DNA of 64,000 nucleotides, taken from assembly GCA_038049695.1 (NCBI GenBank), contig CP142456.1, forward strand, positions 21,982,501 to 22,046,500, in the 5' to 3' direction. Numbering within the stretch: the stretch's first letter is position 1; the number at the start of each line of letters is the position of its first letter. The DNA comes from Cinnamomum chago (taxonomy: Eukaryota; Streptophyta; Magnoliopsida; Laurales; Lauraceae). The position numbers were made by a program, and so were the translations under genes. Shown piece by piece: positions 1 through 10,011 of this stretch. Under the pieces are notes generated by a model, which searched no databases, was not told the DNA's origin, and saw only the letters and a program-made list of their open reading frames with translations.

Positions 1-628
1 ACTTTTGCATTATATATAAGATATGAATTAAGGAGAAAAATTGATGATAGTAGAAGGTCAATGAACAAAATTAACAAGGCTTTACATATGAATCATATGA
101 TGCTAGTTAATGTTTATATGAATTAAGACCTAACATATCAATATCATGGAAAATGATAATAGAAAAACAAAATAATGCAACATCAGCACACTGCCTTAAG
201 CATTAAAAAAAAAAGACCATTTCAGACTTTCGGGAAATATCCAAATTAAAAACAAAATCCATTAATGATACAGGAACAAAACTATCAAATGATTTAAAAT
301 GATGCATACATCCTACCAATAGTGCATTCTACAATTTCCTGAAACATGAGTGTAAATGAAGTTATAAACTTTGAGAAAAGGTGACATTATCTGAAAGTAA
401 TTATACCAATTTATATGGCCAATTCAGAACAATACTCTAGATCACTATTAACAACTTGCATGTGTGATGAATGATTAGGTATAAAGTGCATGTCCAAATG
501 GTAAGATGACCTAATAATCCCCCTCCTTCGCTACGTTTTGCAATATGTTCTTTTTAATAATGCAACTCCTTTCTAAAGGGAATGATTAGTCTTTCCTTGT
601 TTCATTGGTGTCTCTCATGAGTCATGCC
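1..628. other. AT-rich intergenic flank
   Basis: No gene, RNA or repeat boundary could be recognised here. The stretch is AT-rich with short A and T runs and no long open frame. It is the left flank of the Copia insertion that starts at 634; the last five bases, with 633 (629-633, TAATT), form the left target duplication. Confidence 0.6.
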
Positions 629-633
629 TAATT

Positions 634-719
634 TGTTAATAAGGCCCAAATTCGCAGGCCCATTTAGGCCCAGTCAATGTATTTTAGTCAAAGCACACAT
701 GTACATACTTAGTTTTGTA
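634..719 (+). repeat. Truncated LTR start (first about 86 bp)
   Basis: This matches the first 86 bases of the complete LTR at 3450-3688 essentially base for base, then breaks off at AGTTTTGT into inverted gag sequence. It forms an inverted pair with 3685-3770. Confidence 0.9.
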
Positions 720-953
720 AGGTTTCAAAATCATGAAAAATTGTGGTTCCATGGACCCGATAATCCAAGTTTTGACCTTAGCATCTTTTGTGTTCCAGGA
801 CACAATTTTCTTCTCATCTTCTGTTGGTTTTGGATCAGTTCCAGAGATATGGCCCCATAATTCTTTACCCTCTAGGTAAAGTTCAAATTGAAAGGCCCAA
901 GATGGATAATTTTTTCCATTAAACTTGATTAAGTTGATTTCAGATTTCTCCAT
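719..953 (-). pseudogene. Copia gag N-terminal fragment (inverted)
   Basis: Reading on the minus strand from the ATG at 953 gives a Copia gag start with KFNGKNYPSWAFQFELYLEG. This resembles the gag start of the second Copia at 5496 (KFNGTNYLSWAFQLKNFIEG), the DUF4219/UBN2-type beginning of the Gag shell protein. About 78 residues remain before the frame runs into LTR sequence. It lies opposite to the pol remnant of the same element, so it was flipped during formation of this copy. No promoter faces it. Confidence 0.8.
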
Positions 954-1610
954 TTGTCACAGCGATTTAGAAGCACCAGAAAACAATACCAGAAAATGAC
1001 AGATGTATCCAGGCATCAAGAGACCAGAAATGGACAGTAAGATGTGTCCAATATGCTGTGTGAGCCTAGCAAGAACCACTAATAACACTGTAGCAGAAAA
1101 CAGGCAGATCAAAAAAAATTGCACAACACAGTGCAGAAGTCGTCCCTGTCGTGCAGTGGCTGGATTCCCACGTGGGCTCCAGCAGATGATTAATGGTCAG
1201 ATCAAAGAGTGAGGATGGAAAGGTGGAGTATTTTTGCACCTATTGGAAGTGGTCCTAGGTAGAACAAATCGAAATCCAAAATTTTGGACGGTTGAGATGA
1301 AAATGAGTGGACAAAACTGATTTTCCACAAAAATTAGTAGAAGGCCTACCTCTGATGATCCATAAATCTTGAAAATTTCTTCATAAATAAGTAGAAATCC
1401 AGGCAACCAAGATGGGCTGAGTCTGCTGATATGGTGATGATGATCGTAGGTGGGCCACATCTGATCTGGGTTGATCAGGGATGATCACAGGCGATCAGGC
1501 TGAAGAACAGTCTCTCAAAGGCTTCCAGATCTTGGAAGATGACTAGGAGGATGATCCACAGATCATTGGATCTTGAAGAAAAGAATAACAGAGGCACTAG
1601 TTGTCGTCCT
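954..1610 (-). other. Inverted 5' leader of the rearranged Copia
   Basis: On the minus strand this lies between the primer site at 1611-1621 and the gag ATG at 953, where an untranslated leader is expected. It contains GATCA-rich text similar in style to the leader of the Copia at 4873-5495. No coding potential was recognised. Confidence 0.6.
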
Positions 1611-1621
1611 GCTCTGATACC
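1611..1621 (-). other. Primer binding site (initiator tRNA-Met type), inverted
   Basis: The minus strand reads GGTATCAGAGC, the usual Copia primer site complementary to the 3' end of initiator tRNA-Met; the Copia at 4861 has TGGTATCAGAGC. The expected LTR end does not precede it. The sequence switches exactly here to forward pol sequence, so the inversion breakpoint is at the outer edge of the primer site. Confidence 0.85.
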
Positions 1622-3443
1622 TATTTCAGTCTTATCCTGATTCATATCCAGAAATCTCTTTTTCTAAAGTACCATCCTTTGATGATGACTGCCTTCCTTC
1701 ACCTTTGCGATTTCATCCGGACAAGGTGCATGCTCGTCGACAAAGGACAAATGCCACTACTTTGCCTCTTCTGCAATAACCGGCCCCGAATCCTGCTCCA
1801 GCATCAGCTTCACCTCAACTTGTTATTCGTCGTTCTTCTCGTGTCTCGCGCCCACTAGATCGATACGGTTTTTCTCATTCTTCATATTTCGTTACTTTAT
1901 CATCTGTTTCTATTCCTACTTCTTATTCACAAGCAGCAAAGCAGGAATGTTGGAGACAGGCTATGGACGAAGAACTTAATGCTCTACAGCAGAACCAAAC
2001 ATGGGTTATTGTTCCATGCCCAGCCTCGGTTAAACCTATTGGGAGTAAATGGGTTTACTCTATCAAATTGAAGGCAGATGGTACTTTGGATAGATACAAG
2101 GCAAGACTTGCGGCCCTTGGTAACCGACAGGAATATGGCATTGACTACGAAGAAACTTTTGGGCCTGTCGCATGACCACAGTCCGCACCATCCTTGTCAT
2201 AGCTGCATCCCAATCCTGGCCCCTTTTCCAATTTGATGTGAAAAACGCCTTTCTTCATGGTGATCTTAAAGAGGAAGTTTACATGCGACTGCCTCAAGGG
2301 TTCCCAAAACCATCAGAAGGACATGTTGCTCTTTTGAAACGGTCCTTGTATGGGCTAAAACAAGCACCGAGAGCATGGTTTGACAAATTCAGGGATGCTT
2401 TACTCAAGCTACAGTTTCAACAGAGTCCTTATGATCCATCCTTGTTTGTGCATCAGAAATCAACAGGAATCACCATTCTTCTCGTCTATGTAGATGATAT
2501 CATAATCACTGGCACAGATACAACCATGATTCAAGATCTCTGATTTTCTTTGCATCAATCTTTTCAAATTAAGGATCTGGGTCCTCTGCAATATTTTTTG
2601 GGATTGGAAGTTCATCAATCTGAGAAGGGGTTGGTTTTGCATCAACATAAGTATACTATGGATTTAATTGAATCAGCAGGCATGTCAAACTCCACACCAG
2701 TGGATACTCCTCTGGAACTGAATCTTAAACTCCATAGTGACAGTGGTGATCCCCTTCCTGATCCGACATATTATCGACTGCTTGTCGGTAGTCTTATATA
2801 TTTGACTACTACTCGGCCTGACATCAGTTATGCAGTTAACTTGATGAGTCAGTATATGACCGAGCCCCATCATCTCCATTTAGCTGCTGTTCGACGAATT
2901 ATTCGTTATCTTCTTGGCACTTCTCACAGAGGCTTGTTTTTTCCTGTTGGCTCTCCATTGACATTGACTGCCTATTCTGATGCTGATTGGGTATGTTGCC
3001 CTGATACATGCCGGTCCACAACGGGCTGGTGCATGTTCTTAGGTGATGCTCTTATTTCATGGAAAGTGAAAAAATAGGATAAAGTCTCTAAATCATCAAC
3101 TGAGGCAGAATACCGGGCCATGTCTGCCGCATGCTACAAAATTATATGGCTTCATGGACTTCTTGGGGAACTTGGCTTCTCACAAACCTCTCCCACACCA
3201 TTACATGCAGATAACACCAGTGCCATTCGGATTACTGAAAATCCAGTATTACATGAGAGAACTAAACACATCGAGGTTGCTTGCCATTTTACCAGGGATG
3301 AATATCTACACGATGTTATTTCTCTCCCATTCATATCCTCCAGCCTCCAAGTTGCTGATATTTTTACCAAAGCACTTCCTCGACCACGTCATCAATTCTT
3401 GACAGACAAATTGATGCTGGTTGATTCAACGACATCAATTTGA
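1622..3443 (+). pseudogene. Copia pol remnant: linker, reverse transcriptase, RNase H
   Basis: The forward strand carries the C-terminal half of a Copia polyprotein. After a frameshifted linker, the RT domain starts near 1963 (WVIVPCPASVKPIGSKWVY), has VYVDDIIITG near 2486-2515, and continues into RNase H (SDADWVCCPDTCRSTTGWC near 2978-3033, then STEAEYRAMSAAC near 3097). It ends at 3443 just before the polypurine tract. A short deletion near 2172 breaks the VAKMTT join. In-frame stops occur at 2541-2543 (TGA where Arg is expected) and 3075-3077 (TAG where family members read KKQ). Integrase and protease are absent. It is similar to, but clearly not the same family copy as, the Copia at 5496-9680. 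Confidence 0.88.
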
Positions 3444-3449
3444 GGGGGG
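3440..3449 (+). other. Polypurine tract
   Basis: TTGAGGGGGG lies immediately before the LTR start TGTTAATAAGG, the normal plus-strand primer site of Copia elements. Confidence 0.85.
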
Positions 3450-3688
3450 TGTTAATAAGGCCCAAATTCGCAGGCCCATTTAGGCCCAGTCAATGTATTT
3501 TAGTCAAAGCACACATGTACATACTTAGTTTTGTTAGCTATCTTTTAGGATCTGAGATATGATTAGATACTCTTAATTGGTTGTAATTAGGGCATTCAAC
3601 CCCTATATATATGAGAAACAGTCGACCCTTAAAGGCTTGCAATTCAGCAAATCACTGTTTCTGTTTCCATCTCTCATATTGACTAACA
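3450..3688 (+). repeat. Complete LTR (about 239 bp) of the rearranged Copia
   Basis: It starts TGTTAATAAGG after the polypurine tract and ends ...ATTGACTAACA. A TATA-like stretch (CCCTATATATATGAG, about 3600-3614) suggests the promoter. The terminal CTAACA is shared with the start of the inverted LTR piece that follows, a 6-bp microhomology at the junction. Confidence 0.88.
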
Positions 3689-3770
3689 AAACTAAGTATG
3701 TACATGTGTGGTTTGACTAAAATACATTGACTGGGCCTAAATGGGCCTGCGAATTTGGGCCTTATTAACA
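3685..3770 (-). repeat. Inverted LTR-start fragment
   Basis: This is the reverse complement of about the first 86-91 bases of the LTR, with one clear mismatch (CAAACCAC versus CAAAGCAC). It ends TTATTAACA and is followed by the target duplication TAATT. It gives the element two identical outward-facing LTR starts. Confidence 0.9.
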
Positions 3771-3775
3771 TAATT

Positions 3776-3898
3776 CAACTGCTTAGAAAGTAAATCCACT
3801 TTCTTTTATTCTAAACGAAAAGGGGGGTCTCAAAGATGCAATCCCTTTGGGTGCAAGAAGCTACAAAAAGCTTTTGGGGTCTCAATGTTCCAAGCAAA
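3776..3898. other. Short flank between Copia and LINE tail
   Basis: About 120 bases of unassigned sequence between the Copia target duplication and the LINE poly-A tail. No gene or repeat recognised. Confidence 0.5.
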
Positions 3899-3915
3899 TT
3901 TTTTTTTTTTTTTTT
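3899..3915 (-). other. LINE poly-A tail
   Basis: A run of about 17 T on the plus strand is a poly-A tail on the minus strand. AATAAA (reverse of TTTATT near 3934-3939) lies about 20-25 bases upstream of it, as expected for a polyadenylated LINE transcript. Confidence 0.75.
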
Positions 3916-4541
3916 GCTTTAAAATGGGATTTGTTTATTGATAGCTGGTAGGAAGTTGCATATTAGGACAAAGTCCTAACTTTCATATCGTTAACAAAAA
4001 ATGGAAAAGACAAACAGCTGAAAGGGAAACGTAATTAACTGCAGTAGCTACTCCTAAGGTATCCAAAACCAAAAGTCGTTCCAGAATTGCAAGAGTAGTA
4101 CGTAGATTGGCCTTTGCCTTTCATTCCGTAGTAGGTGCAGTGTATGTGGTCCCCGATTTACTCCGAGTTATTGCCAGTTGAAGTCTCCCCTGGCAGTATG
4201 CCTTGTGCATCAGATGACAAAGGGTCGTCATAAAAAAGCTGTCGCCGGCCACTGCTGTTAATGGCAGTGGAAACGTTCGCAGAGGACCAATTGGTGGAAG
4301 AGTGTTGAGGGGCTGGCGTGAGACTGAAGAAGGTCCTGGTGTAATCCTCAGCACGCGTTTGGTTTTCGTTGATGGCTGCTCGAATGTGGCTGGGGAGAGA
4401 TGCACGTTCCTCTAGTACATCTGGGAGGTCGAACTTGGCAAGCATATCGGCCACTCGAGTAGCAGTTCTTTTTCAGTGAGTAATTGTCCATGTATCCAAA
4501 CTGGCAAGAAGATTCATCGTACGTTGCCAGGTGGGCATTAG
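3916..4541 (-). pseudogene. LINE ORF2 3' end: RNase H C-terminus and 3' UTR
   Basis: On the minus strand, downstream of the Copia insertion, the frame carries RVADMLAKFDLPD (near 4454-4418), the typical end of the RNase H domain in plant LINE ORF2 proteins (NRVAD-LAK). Residues continue to about 4158 before stops. It continues the RNase H that breaks off at 10012. A frameshift lies near 4470. The rest to 3916 is 3' UTR. Confidence 0.75.
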
Positions 4542-4860
4542 TGTAGAAACAGAAGCAAGCCCATCTCTCAAGGCCTAGGCCCATGACTAAGAGATCCAAA
4601 ACTTCAAACCCACGTATGGGATCTTTTTAAGACTTAGTCAACAGTGTACAGTTGTATGATATCAATCTCTTTATATTCTTTCTTTCTTTGCTTATATTCA
4701 CATGTAATTAGGATCAATCATAGGCTGTAATGAGTAATAGCTTGTCTATAAAATGTAATAGTCGATCCCCCCTTGGGATATGACAGATTCCATAATTTAT
4801 CTTCTTTCTCTATTATTATTCTTCTTCTTCTTCAATACAAGGATCTGTTGATCCTCTACA
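4542..4860 (+). repeat. 5' LTR of Copia
   Basis: It begins TGTAGAAACAG and ends GATCCTCTACA, directly before the primer site. TATAAAAT near 4747-4754 is a likely TATA box. T/C-rich text with CTT repeats follows, as in many Copia R/U5 regions. Confidence 0.93.
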
Positions 4861-4872
4861 TGGTATCAGAGC
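4861..4872 (+). other. Primer binding site (initiator tRNA-Met)
   Basis: TGGTATCAGAGC directly abuts the 5' LTR end, the standard plant Copia primer site for minus-strand DNA synthesis. Confidence 0.95.
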
Positions 4873-5495
4873 TATAATCTATCATCATTGATCAATCACC
4901 ATTGATCAATCTTCTTCTCTCATTGATCCACTGAGCCTCCCTGGCGTGGATTTTATTTCTGACGTGAGAACCTATCTGGAAGTGTTTGATCAATCAGTGG
5001 CCCACCACTGATCATCTTCATATACCCAAGAGAACTACACAGCTGTGATCGACCAGTCCTCAGGATATTTTTAAGGATTTTTGTGGATTTTTTCTTCTCC
5101 ATTTGAGGTAGTTTCTATCACCTTCTTCCTCTGTCGACTTTGATATTGTTTCATCAGATAGTTCTCATCATAGCCGTCCAATTTTGCGGATCTGTTTCCG
5201 ATCTTCATTAACCTTGGACTAGAGATAAAACTTTTGGACTTCTTCCAGATATTTCTATCTGATCTGTGAATAGATCAGATTGTGGGGTCCACGCACACCA
5301 TCTGCCAACAGATTCAAGGTCGTCAGCCCTGTTTTAGACCCATTTTTTGGTTTGTTTTTTTTTTTTTTTTCAGTTCCTGCACCATCAACAGATCTGCACC
5401 AAAAATCAGATTTTTTGGGCTATTGCTTCTTGTCTCTGACTTCTTAGCAGTGCTGCTGCCCATCTCCATTCTTAGAAATCATCTTCTTAAATCAA
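4873..5495 (+). other. Copia 5' leader
   Basis: About 620 bases of untranslated leader between primer site and gag ATG. It is rich in GATCA motifs and contains a T-run near 5357-5370. No coding potential recognised. Confidence 0.7.
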
Positions 5496-8400
5496 ATGGA
5501 CAAGGTTGATGTTATTTTTGTTAAATTTAATGGTACCAATTATCTGTCTTGGGCATTCCAACTTAAGAACTTCATTGAAGGACAAGGGATGTTGGGGTAT
5601 TTAGATGGGACAACTGTAAAACCAGTTGCTGATCCTAATGGCACAGAAGATAAAACAATTGCTACTTGGCATCAACGGAATGCTAAAGTTGTGACCTGGA
5701 TTCTCAACTCCGTTGATCCCTCCTTCATGATGTCACTACAAGCTTTTACGAAAGCTTCCGATATGTGGACACACATGAAGAAAATATATCATCAGCAGAA
5801 TAAAGCCCGTAGATTCCATCTTGACACAGAATTGGCCAAATACTGCCAAAATGACAAGAATGTTCAGGAATACTACAATGGGTTTCTAGCTCTATGGACT
5901 GAAAGGGACCAGATGCTACTGTAGTCTGCCTCCACGACATTCCTTCCTCAGGCTCTCAAACTTCAGGAAGAACTTCATGTCAGTCAATTCCTGATGAATC
6001 TCCGTGCAGAATCTGAACCAGTACGAGCAGCCCTCATGAATCGGGAAAACTCTCCTGATCTGGATACATGTGTTCAAGAGGTCCTTCGCGAAGAAACTCG
6101 TCTTTCTTCCCATTGTTCCCTTCCTGCAGAATCAAAGGTTTTCCTTACACAATCAGGATCATCTCAGACAGATGAGACAACCTTTCTAACAGCTCGGGGT
6201 CAGAAACCTCAGTGTTTTGAATGTAAAAGGTATGGACATGTTGCACGGGACTGCCGACAGAAATTATTTTGCAATTATTGCAAACGTAATGGACATGTTC
6301 TCTCAAACTGCACAAGAAGGCCTAACAAGAAACCTGATCAGCCTCAAATGCGTGGCACTACTGCACTTCAGGCTACGAATGCAACTTCGCTTACTTCTGC
6401 TTCAGCCTCTTCTGGCACTTCTGACACTGATTCCATGACATTGACAACAGCTCAAATTCGCGACTTGATAAATTCATCTGTAGCATCTGCATTTACCTCT
6501 ATGGGTATTAACGGTCTGTCTTCCTCTCCTATTGCTTTGCCTGCATTTCATTCATCTACCTCCCCCCCGTTTTTTTCTGTCACACCCACTTCCTGGTTCC
6601 TAGACTCAGGAGCCTCCAACCACATGACTTCTGTAGTCCAAAATTTGCACAACCATAAACCTTACCATGGTCATGACTCCATCACCACCGCAAATGGTGA
6701 TCAATTACCAATTTCTGGTATTGGCAATATAACCATTGGTACTCTCTCCTTGCCTCATGTTTATTTTGTCCCAAATTTAGCTACAAATCTTATTTCCATT
6801 GGACAACTTGTTGAATCTGGTTATCTAGTTAATTTCTCTCCTTCTGGTTGTGTCATACAGGACCGACAAACTGGGAAGGTGATCGGGATGGGGAGTAAGC
6901 ATGGCATGCTATTTCTCTTGGACATAGGACAACAATCTTTTCTTACCTCATCTAGCAGTCTTTTCAATAATATGTGGACTACTTGGCATAAACGCCTTGG
7001 TCATTTGAATAATGCAAATTTGTCATCTCTGTTTAAACTTGGATATTTGAATAAAATGTCTAGTTCCATGGTTTCTCATTTTTCAAAATCGAAATGTGAA
7101 TCTTGTTGTTTAAGCAAAAGTCATGTGTTACCATTCCCTATTCATTATTCACGTACTGCTAACACATTTGATGTAGTTCACACAGATGTTTGGGGGATTG
7201 CTCCTAACTTGAGTCGACTTGGATATAAATATTATGTTACCTTTATAGATGATCATTGCCGGTTTACATGGATCTATTTTTTGAAATCTAAATCTGAAGT
7301 TTTTTCCATGTTCCAAAAATTCTATCAAATGGTCAGTACTCAATTTCAAAAATCCATAAAGATTCTACGTTCAGATTCAGGGGGAGAGTATACATCCACT
7401 GAGTTCAATAACTTTCTTGCAGAAGAAGGAATTATTCATCAAAAATCTTGCCCCCACACACCACAACAAAATGGAGTGGCAGAACGAAAGAATCGTCATC
7501 TCCTAGAAACTGTCCGAACTCTCCTTGTGGAATCTCTTGTTCCACCTCGATTCTGGTGTGAAGCAGCTCATACAGCTGTTCACATTATCAACAGGTTACC
7601 TAGCTCTGTCCTCGATACAGATTCCCCTTTTGAGTGCTTATTTGGTCATCCACCTTACTCACATTTGCGGATTTTTGGCTGTCTCTGTTTTGTTCATCTC
7701 CCCTCTTTAGAGCGTACAAAACTGTCACCACAAGCTGCTCGATGCATGCTTCTTGGTTACAGTGACGAACACAAAGGTTTTCAGTGCTATGATTCCAAAG
7801 AACGCCGAATGAGGATTTCTCGAAATGTTGTTTTCTTGGAACACGTTCCTTTTTATTCACAGTCACCAAGTTCTTCTAATATCCAAGTATCTTACCTTCC
7901 TCATTTTTTATCCTCTACCCCCCCTACAGTAACTTCCCCTCCTCCAGTTACACAGGTTTATACTCGTCGTTCAAGGCAACTACCTCCTACTGCTCCTCCT
8001 ACAGATCCACCTATCCAGCTGATTCCTGCAAGCAATGATACTACTGAAGGTAACACTTCTGGACCTTTTCTACGACGCTCTAGTCGTACTTCGGTTCCAC
8101 CTGATAGATATGGATTTTCAGCACTTCTTACCTCTTTGGATCCCATTCCTATTCCTACCTCTTATAAACAGGCCGCTAATATACCATGTTGGCAAGATGC
8201 AATGACAGATGAATTACTTGCTCTCGAAGTCAACAAAACTTGGGACTTAGTGCCTCTTCCAGCAAACACAACCATTATCGGAAGCAAATGGGTCTATTCC
8301 ATTAAACATCGCTCTGATGGCAGTATTGATCGGTACAAGGCCCGCCTAGTTGTCCAAGGTTATAAGCAGGGGTACGGCATTGACTATGAGGAAACCTTTG

Positions 8401-9680
8401 CCCCAGTTGCCAAAATGACTACAGTTCGGTGTTTACTTGTAGTTGCCGCATCTCGCAACTGGCCCCTCTGGCAAATGGATGTCAAGAACGCATTTTTACA
8501 TGGGGATCTCAAGGAAATTGTGTATATGCGTCCGCCACCAGGGTATTCTTGCCCTCCACATCATGTCTGCAAGTTGACAAAGGCCTTATATGGGCTCAAA
8601 CAAGCTCCTCGGGCGTGGTTTGAAAAGTTTCGATCTGCCATCCTTCAGGCCCGCTTCTATCAAAACTCCAATGACAGCTCTCTCTTCATTCGGAGATCCT
8701 CTAGTGGCTATACAATTCTATTGATCTATGTTGATGATATGATAATTAGTGGGAATGATCATGATGGGATCACTGAACTTAAAACTCACCTCATGAGTAA
8801 TTTCAAAATGAAGGATCTTGGTTCCTTAACCTACTTTCTGGGTCTGGAGGTTCAACGGAACAACGCTGGCATTCAAATCACTCAATCAAAATATGTTGAT
8901 GACTTGATTCACTCTGCGCGACTTGATGATTCCAAAACTTTTCCCACTCCCATCGAGCTTAATGTCAAGCTTAGCAAAGAAGATGGACATCCTCTCCTAG
9001 ATCCTACCATATTTCGTCGTTTGGTTGGTAGCCTGCTCTACTTAACCATGACGCGGCCCGATATCTCACATGCTGTACAGACTGTTAGCCAGTTTATAGG
9101 CCATCCTCATAAACCACATTTTCAAGCTGTTTATCGAATTCTCAGATATGTCAACGGTACTCGGGATCGTGGTTTATTTTACCCTTCCACATCTTCATTA
9201 CAATTGACATCATATGCTGATGCCGATTGGGCTGGATGTCCCGACACTCGTCGCTCGACGACTGGATGGTGCATGTTCTTGGGCCCATCTCTTATCTCTT
9301 GGAAAAGCAAGAAACAAGTCACAATTTCCAAATCGACGGCCGAGGCCGAATATCGTTCCATGTCTTCTGCCTGTGGCGAAGTCATATGGTTGCGTCGTCT
9401 TCTTCGAGATTTCGGCATCCTCACCAAAGACCCTACTCCGCTGCATGGAGATAACACAAGTGCTATTCAAATTGCAAAGAATACGGTTTTCCATGAACGG
9501 ACGAAGCACATTGAAATTGATTGTCACTTTATCCGTCAGCACTTTGTTTGTGAAGATATCAGCCTACCCTATATCTCTTCATCTGAACAACTGGCAGATG
9601 TGTTCACCAAGGGCTTGCCCCTCGATCGTCATGATTCCATTATTTCCAAATTGATGCTTCTTGGAACACCACCGCATTAA
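5496..9680 (+). pseudogene. Copia gag-pol polyprotein with one in-frame stop
   Basis: The frame from the ATG at 5496 runs to 9680, interrupted only by TAG at 5922-5924. Order: Gag (KFNGTNYLSWAFQLKNF), two CCHC zinc knuckles (CFECKRYGHVARDC near 6213, CNYCKRNGHVLSNC near 6271), protease (WFLDSGASNHM near 6595), GAG-pre-integrase (HKRLGHLN near 6988), integrase (HTDVWG near 7182, SDSGGEY near 7372, then HTPQQNGVAERKNR), RT (IYVDDMIISG near 8728) and RNase H (DADWAGC, TAEAEYRSM). Domain order PR-INT-RT-RH defines Copia. The stop sits before LPQALKLQEELHVSQFL; CAG to TAG would explain it. Otherwise full length (about 1395 codons). Confidence 0.95.
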
Positions 9681-9681
9681 T

Positions 9682-9692
9682 TTGAGGGGGAA
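9682..9692 (+). other. Polypurine tract of Copia
   Basis: TTGAGGGGGAA directly precedes the 3' LTR start at 9693. Confidence 0.9.
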
Positions 9693-10011
9693 TGTAGAAA
9701 CAGAAGCAAGCCCATCTCTCAAGGCCCAGGCCCATGACTAAGAGATCCAAAACTTCAAACCCACGTATGGGATCTTTTTAAGACTTAGTCAACAGTGTAC
9801 AGTTGTATGATATCAATCTCTTTATATTCTTTCTTTCTTTGCTTATATTCACATGTAATTAGGATCAATCATAGGCTGTAATGAGTAATAGCTTGTCTAT
9901 AAAATGTAACAGTCGATCCCCCTTTGGGATATGACAGATTCCATAATTTATCTTCTTTCTCTCTTATTCTTCTTCTTCTTCTTCTATACAAGGATCTGTT
10001 GATCTTCTACA
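9693..10011 (+). repeat. 3' LTR of Copia
   Basis: Same length as the 5' LTR (319 bp), about seven substitutions by eye. It ends CTTCTACA and is followed by the target duplication ATTAG. Confidence 0.93.

Larger units (their letters stand above)
634..3770 (+). mobile_element. Rearranged, defective Ty1/Copia element with inverted LTR ends
   Basis: The element is bounded by TAATT at 629-633 and 3771-3775, a 5-bp target duplication. Its left end is the first 86 bases of an LTR (TGTTAATAAGGCCC...). Its right end is the same LTR start in reverse complement. Between them lie an inverted block (gag start, leader, primer site; 719-1621), a forward pol 3' part (about 1700-3443), a polypurine tract and one full LTR (3450-3688). 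Most of gag, protease and integrase are missing. Because the duplication flanks the inverted ends, the rearranged molecule was probably what integrated. It cannot be autonomous. Confidence 0.85.
4542..10011 (+). mobile_element. Nearly intact Ty1/Copia retrotransposon inserted in the LINE
   Basis: Two 319-bp LTRs (4542-4860, 9693-10011) flank a primer site, one gag-pol frame and a polypurine tract. The element is bounded by ATTAG at 4537-4541 and 10012-10016. By eye the LTRs differ at about seven positions (roughly 2 percent), so the insertion is fairly recent. The coding region is broken only by one TAG stop in gag. It interrupts the RNase H part of the LINE. Confidence 0.95.
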
